Below, piece after piece: positions 20,516 to 28,683 of a DNA stretch of 29,826 nt; position 1 is the first letter of the stretch, and each line of letters opens with the position of its first letter. The DNA is from Porticoccus sp965660005 (lineage in GTDB: Bacteria > Pseudomonadota > Gammaproteobacteria > Pseudomonadales > Porticoccaceae), in NCBI RefSeq assembly GCF_965660005.1, contig NZ_CBFHYF010000020.1, positions 1 to 29,826 on the forward strand, written 5' to 3'. The position numbers and the translations under genes were made by a program. The notes below the pieces were generated by a model, which was given only the letters and a program-made list of their open reading frames with translations, was not told where the DNA came from and did not search any database.

Positions 20516-22690
20516 ATGACTGAACGTATTCAAGTGAGTGGACTTCAGGTTTCCCGGTCCGTTTACGACCTCGTCAACCACGACATCATTCCCGGCACAG
20601 GCATTGAACCGGACGCTTTCTGGCAGTCTTTCAGTGTAATTGTTGACGAGTTCGCCCCGAAAAATCGTCAACTGCTAAAAAAACGAGATCAGCTGCAGCT
20701 GCAAATTGATACCTGGCATCAGCAGCACCGCGGTCGACCTCACAATCCGAGTGACTACAAGGCGTTCCTGAAAGAGATTGGTTATCTGGTTCCGGTGGGA
20801 GAGGATTTCTCGATTACTACCGAGAACGTTGACCCCGAAATTGCCCAGCAGGCGGGCCCTCAGTTGGTGGTGCCCGTCATGAATGCCCGCTTTGCCCTGA
20901 ATGCGGCCAATGCTCGCTGGGGTAGTCTATATGATGCGCTCTATGGTACGGATGCCATTCCGGAAACCGGTGGCGCCGATAAGACGGCGGAGTACAACCC
21001 GGTACGAGGTGCCCTGGTCATCGCGTATGCCAGAAAACTCCTTGACGATACGGCGGCCCTTGTTGGTCACTCGCACGCAGATGCCACTCGATACAGCGTG
21101 GTTGNNNNNNNNNNTGGCGAGTTACAGGTTACGTTGAGCGACGGTAGCCAGGTTGGGTTAGCCGATCCTGGTAAGTTTGTCGGGTATCAAGGGGAAGCTG
21201 AAAATCCGGATGCTATTCTTTTTGAAAACAATAATATACATATGGAAGTTCAAGTTGATAGGAGAAGTCAGATAGGCTCTTCTGATCCGGCAGGCATCAA
21301 GGACATCCTGATGGAAGCGGCATTGACCACCATCATGGACTGTGAAGATTCCGTCGCCGCCGTGGATGCTGAGGATAAGGCTCTGGTTTATCGCAACTGG
21401 CTGGGTCTGATGAAAGGCGACCTGGAGGAAACCCTCAACAAGGCTGGCAGGACCATTGTGCGACGCATGAATCCCGATCGGGAGTACACCACGCCTACTG
21501 GCAATACGCTGGTGTTGCCCGGTCGCAGCCTGCTGTTTGTCCGCAATGTGGGACACCTGATGACCAATCCTGCGATTCTTGATGCAGAGGGTAATGAAAT
21601 TCCCGAAGGGATTATGGATGCCATGATCACCAGCCTGATCGCTATCCATGACCTGAAAGGCAACAGCGCGGTCCGCAACAGTAAAACCGGCAGTGTTTAT
21701 ATCGTAAAGCCGAAAATGCACGGCCAGGAAGAAGTGGCATTTACCAACGGCCTGTTTAATGCCGTGGAAGATGCCCTTGCCCTACCCAGAAATACTCTGA
21801 AAGTGGGCATTATGGATGAGGAACGCCGCACGTCTGTCAACCTGAAAGAGTGTATTCGCGCTGCCAGTGAACGCGTAGTGTTTATCAACACGGGCTTCCT
21901 GGATCGCACAGGTGATGAAATTCATACCAGCATGGAAGCCGGTCCCTTTGCACCAAAAGGCCAGCTGAAGACCCTGAAGTGGATTACCGCTTACGAAGAC
22001 CAGAACGTCGATGTGGGGCTGGCTTGCGGTCTCAAAGGTCGTGCCCAGATTGGCAAGGGCATGTGGCCGATTCCAGACCATATGGCCGATATGATGGTGG
22101 ACAAGATAGGCCACCCTAAAGCAGGCGCCAACACTGCCTGGGTACCTTCTCCCACTGCAGCCACATTGCACGCGATCCACTATCATCAGGTAGATGTATT
22201 TGCCCTGCAAAATGAACTGGCGAAGCGGGTTCCCGCTAGTGTGGATGATATTTTGACGATCCCGTTACTGGATGGTGAGCTGACCGAAGATGAGATCCAG
22301 AAAGAGCTCGACAACAATGCTCAAGGTATTCTCGGTTACGTGGTTCGCTGGGTGGAGCAGGGTATTGGTTGTTCGAAGGTGCCAGATATTAACCATGTCG
22401 GCCTGATGGAGGACCGGGCAACCCTGCGCATTTCCAGTCAACACATAGCCAACTGGCTGCGTCATGATATTTGCGGTGAGGAGCAAGTGATGGAAACCAT
22501 GCAGCGCATGGCTAAAATTGTCGATGCCCAGAATGCTGACGATTCCGGTTATCGCCCAATGGCACCGAATTTTGCTACCAGTGTGGCTTTTGCCGCTGCC
22601 TGTGATCTGGTGTTCAAAGGTTGTGCCCAGCCCAGTGGTTACACAGAACCCCTGCTGCATGCCTATCGACAGAAGGCGAAGTTACAATAA
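20516..22690 (+). CDS. glcB: Malate synthase G (contains an assembly gap)
   Basis: 724 codons including a 10-N gap; family length is about 723-725. It condenses glyoxylate with acetyl-CoA to malate, completing the bypass begun by AceA. Family marks are ALTTIMDCEDSVAAVDAEDK, NWLGLMKGDLEETL, RSLLFVRNVGHLMTNP, KPKMHGQEEVAF, GIMDEERRTSVNL and EAGPFAPKGQLK, with the C-terminal lid from about 590 on. Near residue 198 the gap interrupts YSVV...GELQV. The 50 bases at 21211-21260 are only about 24% GC and use AGG, AGA and ATA codons unlike the rest of the gene. It has its own promoter and ends at a bidirectional terminator. Confidence 0.95.
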   Translation: MTERIQVSGLQVSRSVYDLVNHDIIPGTGIEPDAFWQSFSVIVDEFAPKNRQLLKKRDQLQLQIDTWHQQHRGRPHNPSDYKAFLKEIGYLVPVGEDFSITTENVDPEIAQQAGPQLVVPVMNARFALNAANARWGSLYDALYGTDAIPETGGADKTAEYNPVRGALVIAYARKLLDDTAALVGHSHADATRYSVVXXXXGELQVTLSDGSQVGLADPGKFVGYQGEAENPDAILFENNNIHMEVQVDRRSQIGSSDPAGIKDILMEAALTTIMDCEDSVAAVDAEDKALVYRNWLGLMKGDLEETLNKAGRTIVRRMNPDREYTTPTGNTLVLPGRSLLFVRNVGHLMTNPAILDAEGNEIPEGIMDAMITSLIAIHDLKGNSAVRNSKTGSVYIVKPKMHGQEEVAFTNGLFNAVEDALALPRNTLKVGIMDEERRTSVNLKECIRAASERVVFINTGFLDRTGDEIHTSMEAGPFAPKGQLKTLKWITAYEDQNVDVGLACGLKGRAQIGKGMWPIPDHMADMMVDKIGHPKAGANTAWVPSPTAATLHAIHYHQVDVFALQNELAKRVPASVDDILTIPLLDGELTEDEIQKELDNNAQGILGYVVRWVEQGIGCSKVPDINHVGLMEDRATLRISSQHIANWLRHDICGEEQVMETMQRMAKIVDAQNADDSGYRPMAPNFATSVAFAAACDLVFKGCAQPSGYTEPLLHAYRQKAKLQ
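21105..21114. other. Assembly gap of 10 N in glcB
   Basis: Ten N between gttg and tggcga. The reading frame stays open with 10 N, and would also stay open if only one base (a) were missing, giving GTT GAT GGC, that is Val-Asp-Gly as in related malate synthases. The gap is therefore probably a placeholder. Confidence 0.97.
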
Positions 22691-22708
22691 TTGTCGATGC
22701 TATCTGAT

Positions 22709-22738
22709 AAAAACGCCATTCATGGGAATGGCGTTTTT
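22709..22738. terminator. Bidirectional terminator between glcB and the GNAT gene
   Basis: AAAAA, stem CGCCATTC / GAATGGCG with loop ATGG, then TTTTT. It has A and T flanks on both sides and lies between two converging genes, so it can serve both. Confidence 0.92.
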
Positions 22739-22782
22739 ATCTTTACGAACTGGAGCATTTAGGCTGAAGATTGCTGTTTCAC

Positions 22783-23754
22783 CTAGATATTCAGGCGCCT
22801 CAACTCGGGGTCTACATCCCCCTGTTCCCAATGCTTGTCAAACTCTTCTACCAGTTCAATCGCTTCCAGTGGGGCATGGGACACGGCATAACCAATAAAA
22901 CGCTCAGGCTCCTGTTTGTAAAGAATACCGCTCTTGTCGATCAATAAAAACTCACGGTGCAGACAGGGCTCCAGCGAATTGAACTTTCGCATCTGAATAC
23001 GGCTTGGCAGGCGGTGACAGAGCTCCTTGAGCTGGTTAGTCTGATGTGTCACCTGGTAAAGATCCCTGACCAGTATTTTCACTCTGGCCAGTGGGTGGCT
23101 GGTGGCAAAAGTATAAATTGCATCGCAAAATTCCGTATTGCTATAAATAACCGCTTCCAGTTGCTCTGAGAAAATACGAATCTCCCGATGGGCCAATTGC
23201 ACCAGTGTGACAGCTTGATTACGGAATTTGTCGACCCCTTCAATGGAAATTTTCTGACGGTCTTCTTCAGAAATTTCTTTCAGAGCCGGTTTTGGTGTGT
23301 TGTCGGTATATTGGTGCAGATCTAGCACCATTTTTTTGTGTGGAATACCCGCATCGATAAAAGGTTCGCCCTCTGAAGCGAAGCCCAAGCCCTCGTAGAA
23401 GGGCAATGCCTTGATCTGTGCGTTCAGCGTCAGTTTCTGCAGTCCCTCTCGGACAGCATATTTAATAATCTTACGCATCATTGCAGATCCGACACCCATC
23501 TGGCGATATTCCTCCAACACAGCCATTCTGCCTATTTGGCCATCTGGCAGCATTCTCGCCGTTGCCATTGCCGTATCGTGAGGTCCGTAGGCCAGCCAGT
23601 GAATGGCAGTCAGATCGTATTCGTCGATCTCTTCCTCCTCAGGCACATGCTGCTCTTTGACGAACACTTGATACCGTATCGCTTTCAGTTGTGCGTTGGA
23701 GTTTTGCCAACTGGTTTGTTCAACCTCAATCGGGAAAAAATCAATGGTTTCCAC
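22783..23754 (-). CDS. GNAT acetyltransferase fused to a degenerate phospholipase-D-like domain
   Basis: 323 residues in two parts. Residues 1-147 form a GNAT domain: KAIRYQVFVKEQHVP, then the acetyl-CoA loop RQMGVGSAM (84-92) and NAQIKALPFYEGLGF, like ElaA/YjdJ-type N-acetyltransferases. Residues about 160-323 form a second domain with RVKILVRD and His266-Arg-Glu268-Phe-Leu-Leu-Ile-Asp273, which matches the phospholipase D HxKxxxxD motif except for Glu in place of Lys, and the ending EFDKHW typical of that fold. A catalytic PLD is thus unlikely; nucleic-acid or lipid binding is possible. The GTG start has AAGGGGGT upstream. Substrate is unknown. Confidence 0.8.
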   Translation of the reverse strand: METIDFFPIEVEQTSWQNSNAQLKAIRYQVFVKEQHVPEEEEIDEYDLTAIHWLAYGPHDTAMATARMLPDGQIGRMAVLEEYRQMGVGSAMMRKIIKYAVREGLQKLTLNAQIKALPFYEGLGFASEGEPFIDAGIPHKKMVLDLHQYTDNTPKPALKEISEEDRQKISIEGVDKFRNQAVTLVQLAHREIRIFSEQLEAVIYSNTEFCDAIYTFATSHPLARVKILVRDLYQVTHQTNQLKELCHRLPSRIQMRKFNSLEPCLHREFLLIDKSGILYKQEPERFIGYAVSHAPLEAIELVEEFDKHWEQGDVDPELRRLNI

Positions 23755-23847
23755 AAATACCCCCTTTATTCATATCTTAGCCGCGGGATGGCCATATAAA
23801 CAGTCCTGGATGTTAAGATCCGAGCTCTGGTGCAAAAAGGAATTAAT

Positions 23848-25575
23848 GTGGGTGTTTTGATCATAAGTCTGGTGCTATTGGCCATGTCATTACCGGCGAT
23901 GCTTTATGCCGATGGTGCCCCGGCAGTTTTTGAATACGACGACCGCTTTCATCCGGTTTATTCAGATAGCGGTATGGTTGTATCACAGGAATATCTGGCC
24001 AGCGAAGTGGGTGCCGAGATTTTGAAGCGGGGAGGTAATGCTGTCGATGCAGCCGTTGCTACAGGCTTTGCAATGGCCGTCACATTGCCCCAGGCCGGTA
24101 ACCTCGGCGGTGGCGGATTCATGATGGTGTACCTGGCAAACAAAGATAAAACACTGGCTATCGACTACCGTGAAATGGCCCCGGCTGCCGCCCGGCAGGA
24201 CCAGTTTGTCGATCACGATGGGGAGGTCGACAAGACGCTCTCACGCTTCAGTCATCAGGCAGCTGGCGTCCCCGGAACCGTGGCCGGTCTCGTTCACGCC
24301 CTTGAGCGCTACGGTACGATGAGCCTGTCAAAAGTGATGACTCCGGCTATCGAGCTGGCCAGAAAAGGCTTTGTTGTAAACCATGAATTGGCCGATTCAC
24401 TCACCAGGGCAGCCCCCCGATTGCAGCCGCACCCCGCATCTTCCCGCTATTTCTTTGGCGCGGATGGTGAGCCACTCAAGGTCGGCAGCATCTGGCGCCA
24501 GGCTGATCTGGCGGTCACGCTTGAATTGATTTCCAACAGAGGTACAGACGGCTTTTATCGCGGTCCGGTTGCCAAGTTAATTACAGATGAAATGGCGAGA
24601 GGCAATGGCCTGATTACAGCGCGAGATTTGATTAAATATCGCGTTGTTGAACGCAAGCCTGTATCTGGAACCTATCGTGGCTATCGTATAGATGCCATGC
24701 CGCCGCCATCTTCCGGTGGCGTCCATCTTATACAGATCCTCAATATTCTTGAAGGCTGGAATCTGGTGTCCCATGGCCACAACAGCGCGGCTTATCTGCA
24801 TCGCCTGATAGAATCCATGCGACGCGCTTATGCTGACCACAGCAGGCACCTTGGTGACCCGGATTTTTATCCGGTTCCGGTAGACGGCCTGATTGACAAA
24901 CAATACGCAGCACAGTTGCGCGGTGGCATTGATTTGAATAAAGCCAGTCGGTCGGAAGACGTGCAACCAAATCTGGCTGTGCCGGAAGAAAGTCCGCAGA
25001 CGACGTACTATTCAGTGTGGGACAAGCAGGGCAATGTGGTAAGCAACACCTATACGCTGAACTTTTCATACGGTAGTGGTATTGCTGTGACGGGAGCCGG
25101 TTTTTTGCTCAACAATGAGATGGATGATTTTTCAGCGAAGGCGGGAGCTGCCAATGCCTACGGGCTGACCGGTGAAGAGGCCAATGCCATCGGACCGGGA
25201 AAACGACCCCTGTCCTCAATGACACCAACGATAGTGTTTCAGAACGGCAAACCGGTAATGGCCATGGGTAGTCCAGGGGGCAGCACAATAATAACAGTGG
25301 TACTTCAGCATATTCTGAATCGCCTGGATTTTGGTACGAACATTGCCGAGGCCGCTGCAGTGCCTCGAATTCATCATCAATGGTTGCCTGATCAGGTTGT
25401 TTTTGAGCATGGTATCAGTCCTGATACTGTCAGAATCCTCGAGCAAATGGGACATGAGGCCTCCCCCCAAACTCGTGTGCTGGGGAGAATTCAGGCTATT
25501 GCCAAAGAAAAGAATAACCTTTCAGGTGTTACCGATACCCGTTGGCCGGGTGGGGGCGTTGCAATAGATAAGTAA
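23848..25575 (+). CDS. ggt: Gamma-glutamyltranspeptidase
   Basis: 575 residues, a periplasmic N-terminal nucleophile hydrolase that cleaves glutathione and transfers or hydrolyses the gamma-glutamyl group. A signal peptide (about residues 1-21, ending MLYA) is followed by the large subunit with AGNLGGGGFMMVYL, IDYREMAPAAA and MPPPSSGGVHL. Self-cleavage should occur before Thr385 in SPQTTYYSVWDKQGN, the equivalent of E. coli Thr391. The small subunit has TYTLNFSYGSGI, LNNEMDDFS and the PLSSMTPTIVF, MGSPGGS loops. I prefer the GTG at 23848 (AAAGGA 7 bases upstream) to the GTG at 23830. It may salvage cysteine from extracellular glutathione. It converges on roxA with 30 bases between the stops. 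Confidence 0.94.
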   Translation: MGVLIISLVLLAMSLPAMLYADGAPAVFEYDDRFHPVYSDSGMVVSQEYLASEVGAEILKRGGNAVDAAVATGFAMAVTLPQAGNLGGGGFMMVYLANKDKTLAIDYREMAPAAARQDQFVDHDGEVDKTLSRFSHQAAGVPGTVAGLVHALERYGTMSLSKVMTPAIELARKGFVVNHELADSLTRAAPRLQPHPASSRYFFGADGEPLKVGSIWRQADLAVTLELISNRGTDGFYRGPVAKLITDEMARGNGLITARDLIKYRVVERKPVSGTYRGYRIDAMPPPSSGGVHLIQILNILEGWNLVSHGHNSAAYLHRLIESMRRAYADHSRHLGDPDFYPVPVDGLIDKQYAAQLRGGIDLNKASRSEDVQPNLAVPEESPQTTYYSVWDKQGNVVSNTYTLNFSYGSGIAVTGAGFLLNNEMDDFSAKAGAANAYGLTGEEANAIGPGKRPLSSMTPTIVFQNGKPVMAMGSPGGSTIITVVLQHILNRLDFGTNIAEAAAVPRIHHQWLPDQVVFEHGISPDTVRILEQMGHEASPQTRVLGRIQAIAKEKNNLSGVTDTRWPGGGVAIDK

Positions 25576-25605
25576 GTCGAACAGAGGAGGGCATACCCTA
25601 TGGGT

Positions 25606-26544
25606 TTACTTGTCAACCTGTTCACCATTTAAATAGGCTTTTCCGGCAATACTGGCGCGACGATCACCGTCGGCCTCATCAACCAAATCTGGATATTTTG
25701 GTGCTGTCATATAACGGGCAAACCAGTCACTGAGCAATGCTTTATCTTCAGCCAGCCCCTTGAGCATGACCTGAACCTGTGTGATAAAGGCAGGATCAAT
25801 CGCTTCAGTTGCCATGCTGGGAGTCAATGGTGGATCCCGGTAGTAGCTACTGTTCCCCTGAGCCATAAGTTCCGTAGTGAGGTCGTCAAGCATATCGGTG
25901 AGCGTTGGCGATCTGAAACCGATTGAATAGGTGAGGCAGTCATTCTCTGCAACTCCCCAATGGGAAATTCCCGGAGGCAGATAAAGCATGTCACCGGGAT
26001 TTAGGATCCATTCTTCCTTGACATCAAACGCCTGGAGGATCCGCAGCTGGGTTTCGGGCAGGAGCGGTGATTGTTGATCACAAAGGCTACCAATCTGCCA
26101 GCGCCGCTGTCCTTGTCCTTGTAAAAGGAATACATCGTAGTAATCAAAGTGGGGGCCAACACTACCCCCGACCGGGGCATAACTGACCATCACATCATCG
26201 ATTCGCCAGCGCGGGAGAAAGTTAAAATGGGTCAGCAGTGCCTTTACTTCCGGCACCCATAGGTCGACGCCCTGAACCAAAAGGCTCCAGCAGCTTTCTG
26301 GCAGTAGAGCGAAAATTTCCTCATCAAATGGCCCGTGCTGAACTTCCCAGGGTCCGGATTCTCCTGCTTCAAAGACGATCCTTGATTCCACTTCTTCTTC
26401 CAGGGACAAGCCTGCAAGCTCGTCGGCGGTCAGCGGGGACTTGAAGTCACGAAAAGCGTTACGAATCAGCAGCGGCTTTTTCTGCCAGTACTTTGCGAGA
26501 AATTCCTCAGCCGATAATGTTCCAAGAATGGATTGAATGGTCAT
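25606..26544 (-). CDS. roxA: Ribosomal protein uL16 3-hydroxylase RoxA (JmjC), C-terminally short
   Basis: 312 residues of the YcfD/RoxA 2-oxoglutarate- and Fe(II)-dependent oxygenase family, which hydroxylates an arginine of ribosomal protein uL16. The iron ligands are His132 and Asp134 (PHFDYYDVF) and His195 (GISHWG); spacing follows E. coli His125, Asp127, His187. WQKKPLLIRNAF, PWEVQHGPF, LPRWRIDDVMVSY and SIGFRSPT also match. The E. coli protein has 373 residues; this one stops at the equivalent of its YANGEKID, so about the last 45-50 residues, part of the C-terminal winged-helix region, are missing. The ATG at 26542-26544 has GAGGA upstream. The next gene on this strand is purB, 58 bases upstream. 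Confidence 0.88.
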   Translation of the reverse strand: MTIQSILGTLSAEEFLAKYWQKKPLLIRNAFRDFKSPLTADELAGLSLEEEVESRIVFEAGESGPWEVQHGPFDEEIFALLPESCWSLLVQGVDLWVPEVKALLTHFNFLPRWRIDDVMVSYAPVGGSVGPHFDYYDVFLLQGQGQRRWQIGSLCDQQSPLLPETQLRILQAFDVKEEWILNPGDMLYLPPGISHWGVAENDCLTYSIGFRSPTLTDMLDDLTTELMAQGNSSYYRDPPLTPSMATEAIDPAFITQVQVMLKGLAEDKALLSDWFARYMTAPKYPDLVDEADGDRRASIAGKAYLNGEQVDK

Positions 26545-26602
26545 GGCTGTCCTCGCAGAATCCGGGCAACTTTCAAAGTCCGCCTGAAGTGACTGGTTAA
26601 AA

Positions 26603-27970
26603 TTAGATCGCTTTTGCCTGGGAGGTGGCATTGCCAGTGTAATTGGACGGTGTCAGAGCCAGCAGTTCGGCTTTGGCCTTTTCAGGTATATCCAGCGAGT
26701 CGACAAATGCCTGGATTTTTTCCTGGGTGATTACCTGCCCTCGGGTCAGAGCCTTCAGCTTTTCATAGGGCTCCGGAATATTGTAACGGCGCATCACCGT
26801 TTGTACCGGTTCGGCTAGCACTTCCCAGGCACCCTCGAGATCAGCTTCCAGTCGCAGCTGGTTCAGCTCCAGTTTGCCGACACCCTTTAATGTCGATTGA
26901 TAGGCAATCAGGCTGTACCCGAAACCCACACCCATATTGCGCAATACGGTGGAATCTGTGAGGTCCCTTTGCCAGCGCGAAATGGGCAACTTTTGGGCAA
27001 GGTGAGTAAATATGGCATTTGCGATACCCAGATTGCCCTCGGCATTCTCGAAATCTATCGGGTTTACCTTGTGGGGCATAGTGGACGAACCCACTTCCCC
27101 GGCGATGGTTTTCTGTTTGAAATAGCCCAGTGAGATATAGCCCCAGATGTCGCGATTGAAGTCGATCAGGATGGTATTAAGTCGGGCAATCGCATCAAAC
27201 AGTTCTGCAATGTAGTCGTGTGGTTCTATTTGGGTGGTATAGGGATTCCACACCAGGCCCAACCCTGTAACAAATGTTTCCGCATTACTTGCCCAATCGA
27301 CAGCTGGGTAGGCAGACAGGTGCGCATTGTAGTTGCCAACAGCACCGTTGATTTTCGCCATTAATGACACTTGTTGAATCTGTTTGAGTTGTCGTGTCAG
27401 TCGGTAAACAACATTGGCCATCTCCTTACCTATGGTGGTGGGAGAGGCTGTCTGGCCATGGGTGCGAGCCAACATAGGCACGTCAGCGTAACGGTGGGCC
27501 AATTCGGTCAGTTGTTGCACAATCTGGCCAACCTGTGGCAGCAGAATCTGATCACGACCCTCCTTCAACATCAGTGCATGGGCGATATTGTTGATATCCT
27601 CCGATGTACAGGCAAAGTGTACGAACTCTGATATTGCCAGTAACTCCGGGGTTGAGGCGATGGATTCCTTGATAAAGTATTCAACCGCTTTCACATCATG
27701 ATTGGTGGTGCGCTCGATGTCTTTGATCCGTGCGGCATCCCGCTCATCAAACTTTTCCAGCAGTTGATTGAGAACTGTATTGGCAATATCAGAGAAAGGT
27801 GGAATTTCTTTCAGGTCGGGATGAGATGCCAGCTGTTGTAACCAGCGGACTTCTACGGTAACACGGCATTTAATTAAACCAAATTCACTGAAAATCGCCC
27901 GTAATGGCTCTGTTTTGCTACTGTAGCGACCGTCAATCGGGGAAATGGCAGTAAGTTCAGAAAAGTTCAT
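26603..27970 (-). CDS. purB: Adenylosuccinate lyase
   Basis: 455 residues (456 in E. coli). It acts twice in purine synthesis: releasing fumarate from SAICAR and from adenylosuccinate. The N-terminus MNFSELTAISPIDGRYSSKT is that of the family, and the fumarase/aspartase signature GSSTMPHKVNPIDFENAEGN is intact. Also seen: TSEDINNIAHALM and HGQTASPTTIGKEMANV. The ATG at 27968-27970 is the conserved start, although no ribosome site is seen and a 7-pair hairpin lies 14 bases upstream. It follows hflD by about 90 bases, in the mnmA-hflD-purB order common in gammaproteobacteria. Confidence 0.96.
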   Translation of the reverse strand: MNFSELTAISPIDGRYSSKTEPLRAIFSEFGLIKCRVTVEVRWLQQLASHPDLKEIPPFSDIANTVLNQLLEKFDERDAARIKDIERTTNHDVKAVEYFIKESIASTPELLAISEFVHFACTSEDINNIAHALMLKEGRDQILLPQVGQIVQQLTELAHRYADVPMLARTHGQTASPTTIGKEMANVVYRLTRQLKQIQQVSLMAKINGAVGNYNAHLSAYPAVDWASNAETFVTGLGLVWNPYTTQIEPHDYIAELFDAIARLNTILIDFNRDIWGYISLGYFKQKTIAGEVGSSTMPHKVNPIDFENAEGNLGIANAIFTHLAQKLPISRWQRDLTDSTVLRNMGVGFGYSLIAYQSTLKGVGKLELNQLRLEADLEGAWEVLAEPVQTVMRRYNIPEPYEKLKALTRGQVITQEKIQAFVDSLDIPEKAKAELLALTPSNYTGNATSQAKAI

Positions 27971-27984
27971 GAGAATATCTTGCG

Positions 27985-28004
27985 TCCGGATCGGCAAATC
28001 CGGA
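27985..28004 (-). promoter_or_regulatory. Hairpin in the leader of purB
   Basis: Perfect 7-base arms TCCGGAT / ATCCGGA around a 6-base loop CGGCAA, 14 bases before the purB ATG in the hflD-purB gap. No T run follows on the minus strand, so it is not a terminator. It may block or shape ribosome binding. Confidence 0.4.
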
Positions 28005-28059
28005 GATTTTACCCGATGTGTTTGGGGTTTTCAGGAAAAATTGCTGAAAGTCTCTGAAG

Positions 28060-28683
28060 TTATGTGCGTAATGTATGGAGCTGGGCGAGAAGCTGCTTAC
28101 GGTTGAAAATCAAGTGGTAGCGTTTGCCTCCTAGCTGATGCCAGAGAATGGCTGCCCTGATACCGGAAAAAAGCAGGCATCGTATGCGTTGAGCAATGGA
28201 ATCCTGTTGCAGGTAACCTGCATATCCGTTTACCTGGATACGGTAGCGAAAAGTACTGATACTGTCTTGATAGATCTGCGCCAGGTTCGCAATGACGTTC
28301 GCGTGGCTGACTGAAGAAAAGTGTGTCACCTGGCGGCCGGCCTGTTCCAACCGTTCTCCGATCATGTTGATCATGGCTCTGTTGTTAAGCAGTTTTCTGG
28401 ACAAGTGAATAACCCCCACCGCATAACGTAATGTGTCGGACTGTTTGGCCGTTGTCTGCATTGTCAGTAGCTCCTGCAGGGTTTCTACTCCCAACTGAAG
28501 GTTGTCCACTGAGCCGAATACCTGTTCGGTATTGTCCGGATTCTGCTGAAAAAGGCTCTCGATACAGACTTGAAATCGGTCTGTTGGTATTGATCCGGTC
28601 TTTGCCAGTGTTTCGACGAGCTGGCAGGCCTGAAAAATTCCACCGAGTGCAATAATTTGATCTCGCGTAGGTTTCTTCAGCAT
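28060..28683 (-). CDS. hflD: High-frequency lysogenization protein HflD homolog
   Basis: 207 residues, mainly helical. The N-terminus DQIIALGGIFQACQLVETLAKTG and the segment IRCLLFSGIRAAILWHQLGGKR are diagnostic of HflD. In E. coli it is a peripheral membrane protein that binds lambda CII; its own cellular role is not settled. The ATG overlaps the stop of mnmA by 7 bases, so the genes are coupled, as is usual in gammaproteobacteria. Confidence 0.94.
   Translation of the reverse strand: MLKKPTRDQIIALGGIFQACQLVETLAKTGSIPTDRFQVCIESLFQQNPDNTEQVFGSVDNLQLGVETLQELLTMQTTAKQSDTLRYAVGVIHLSRKLLNNRAMINMIGERLEQAGRQVTHFSSVSHANVIANLAQIYQDSISTFRYRIQVNGYAGYLQQDSIAQRIRCLLFSGIRAAILWHQLGGKRYHLIFNRKQLLAQLHTLRT

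Noticed and set aside
21158..21721. 187-codon minus-strand ORF inside glcB
   Set aside because: Antisense to conserved malate synthase motifs.
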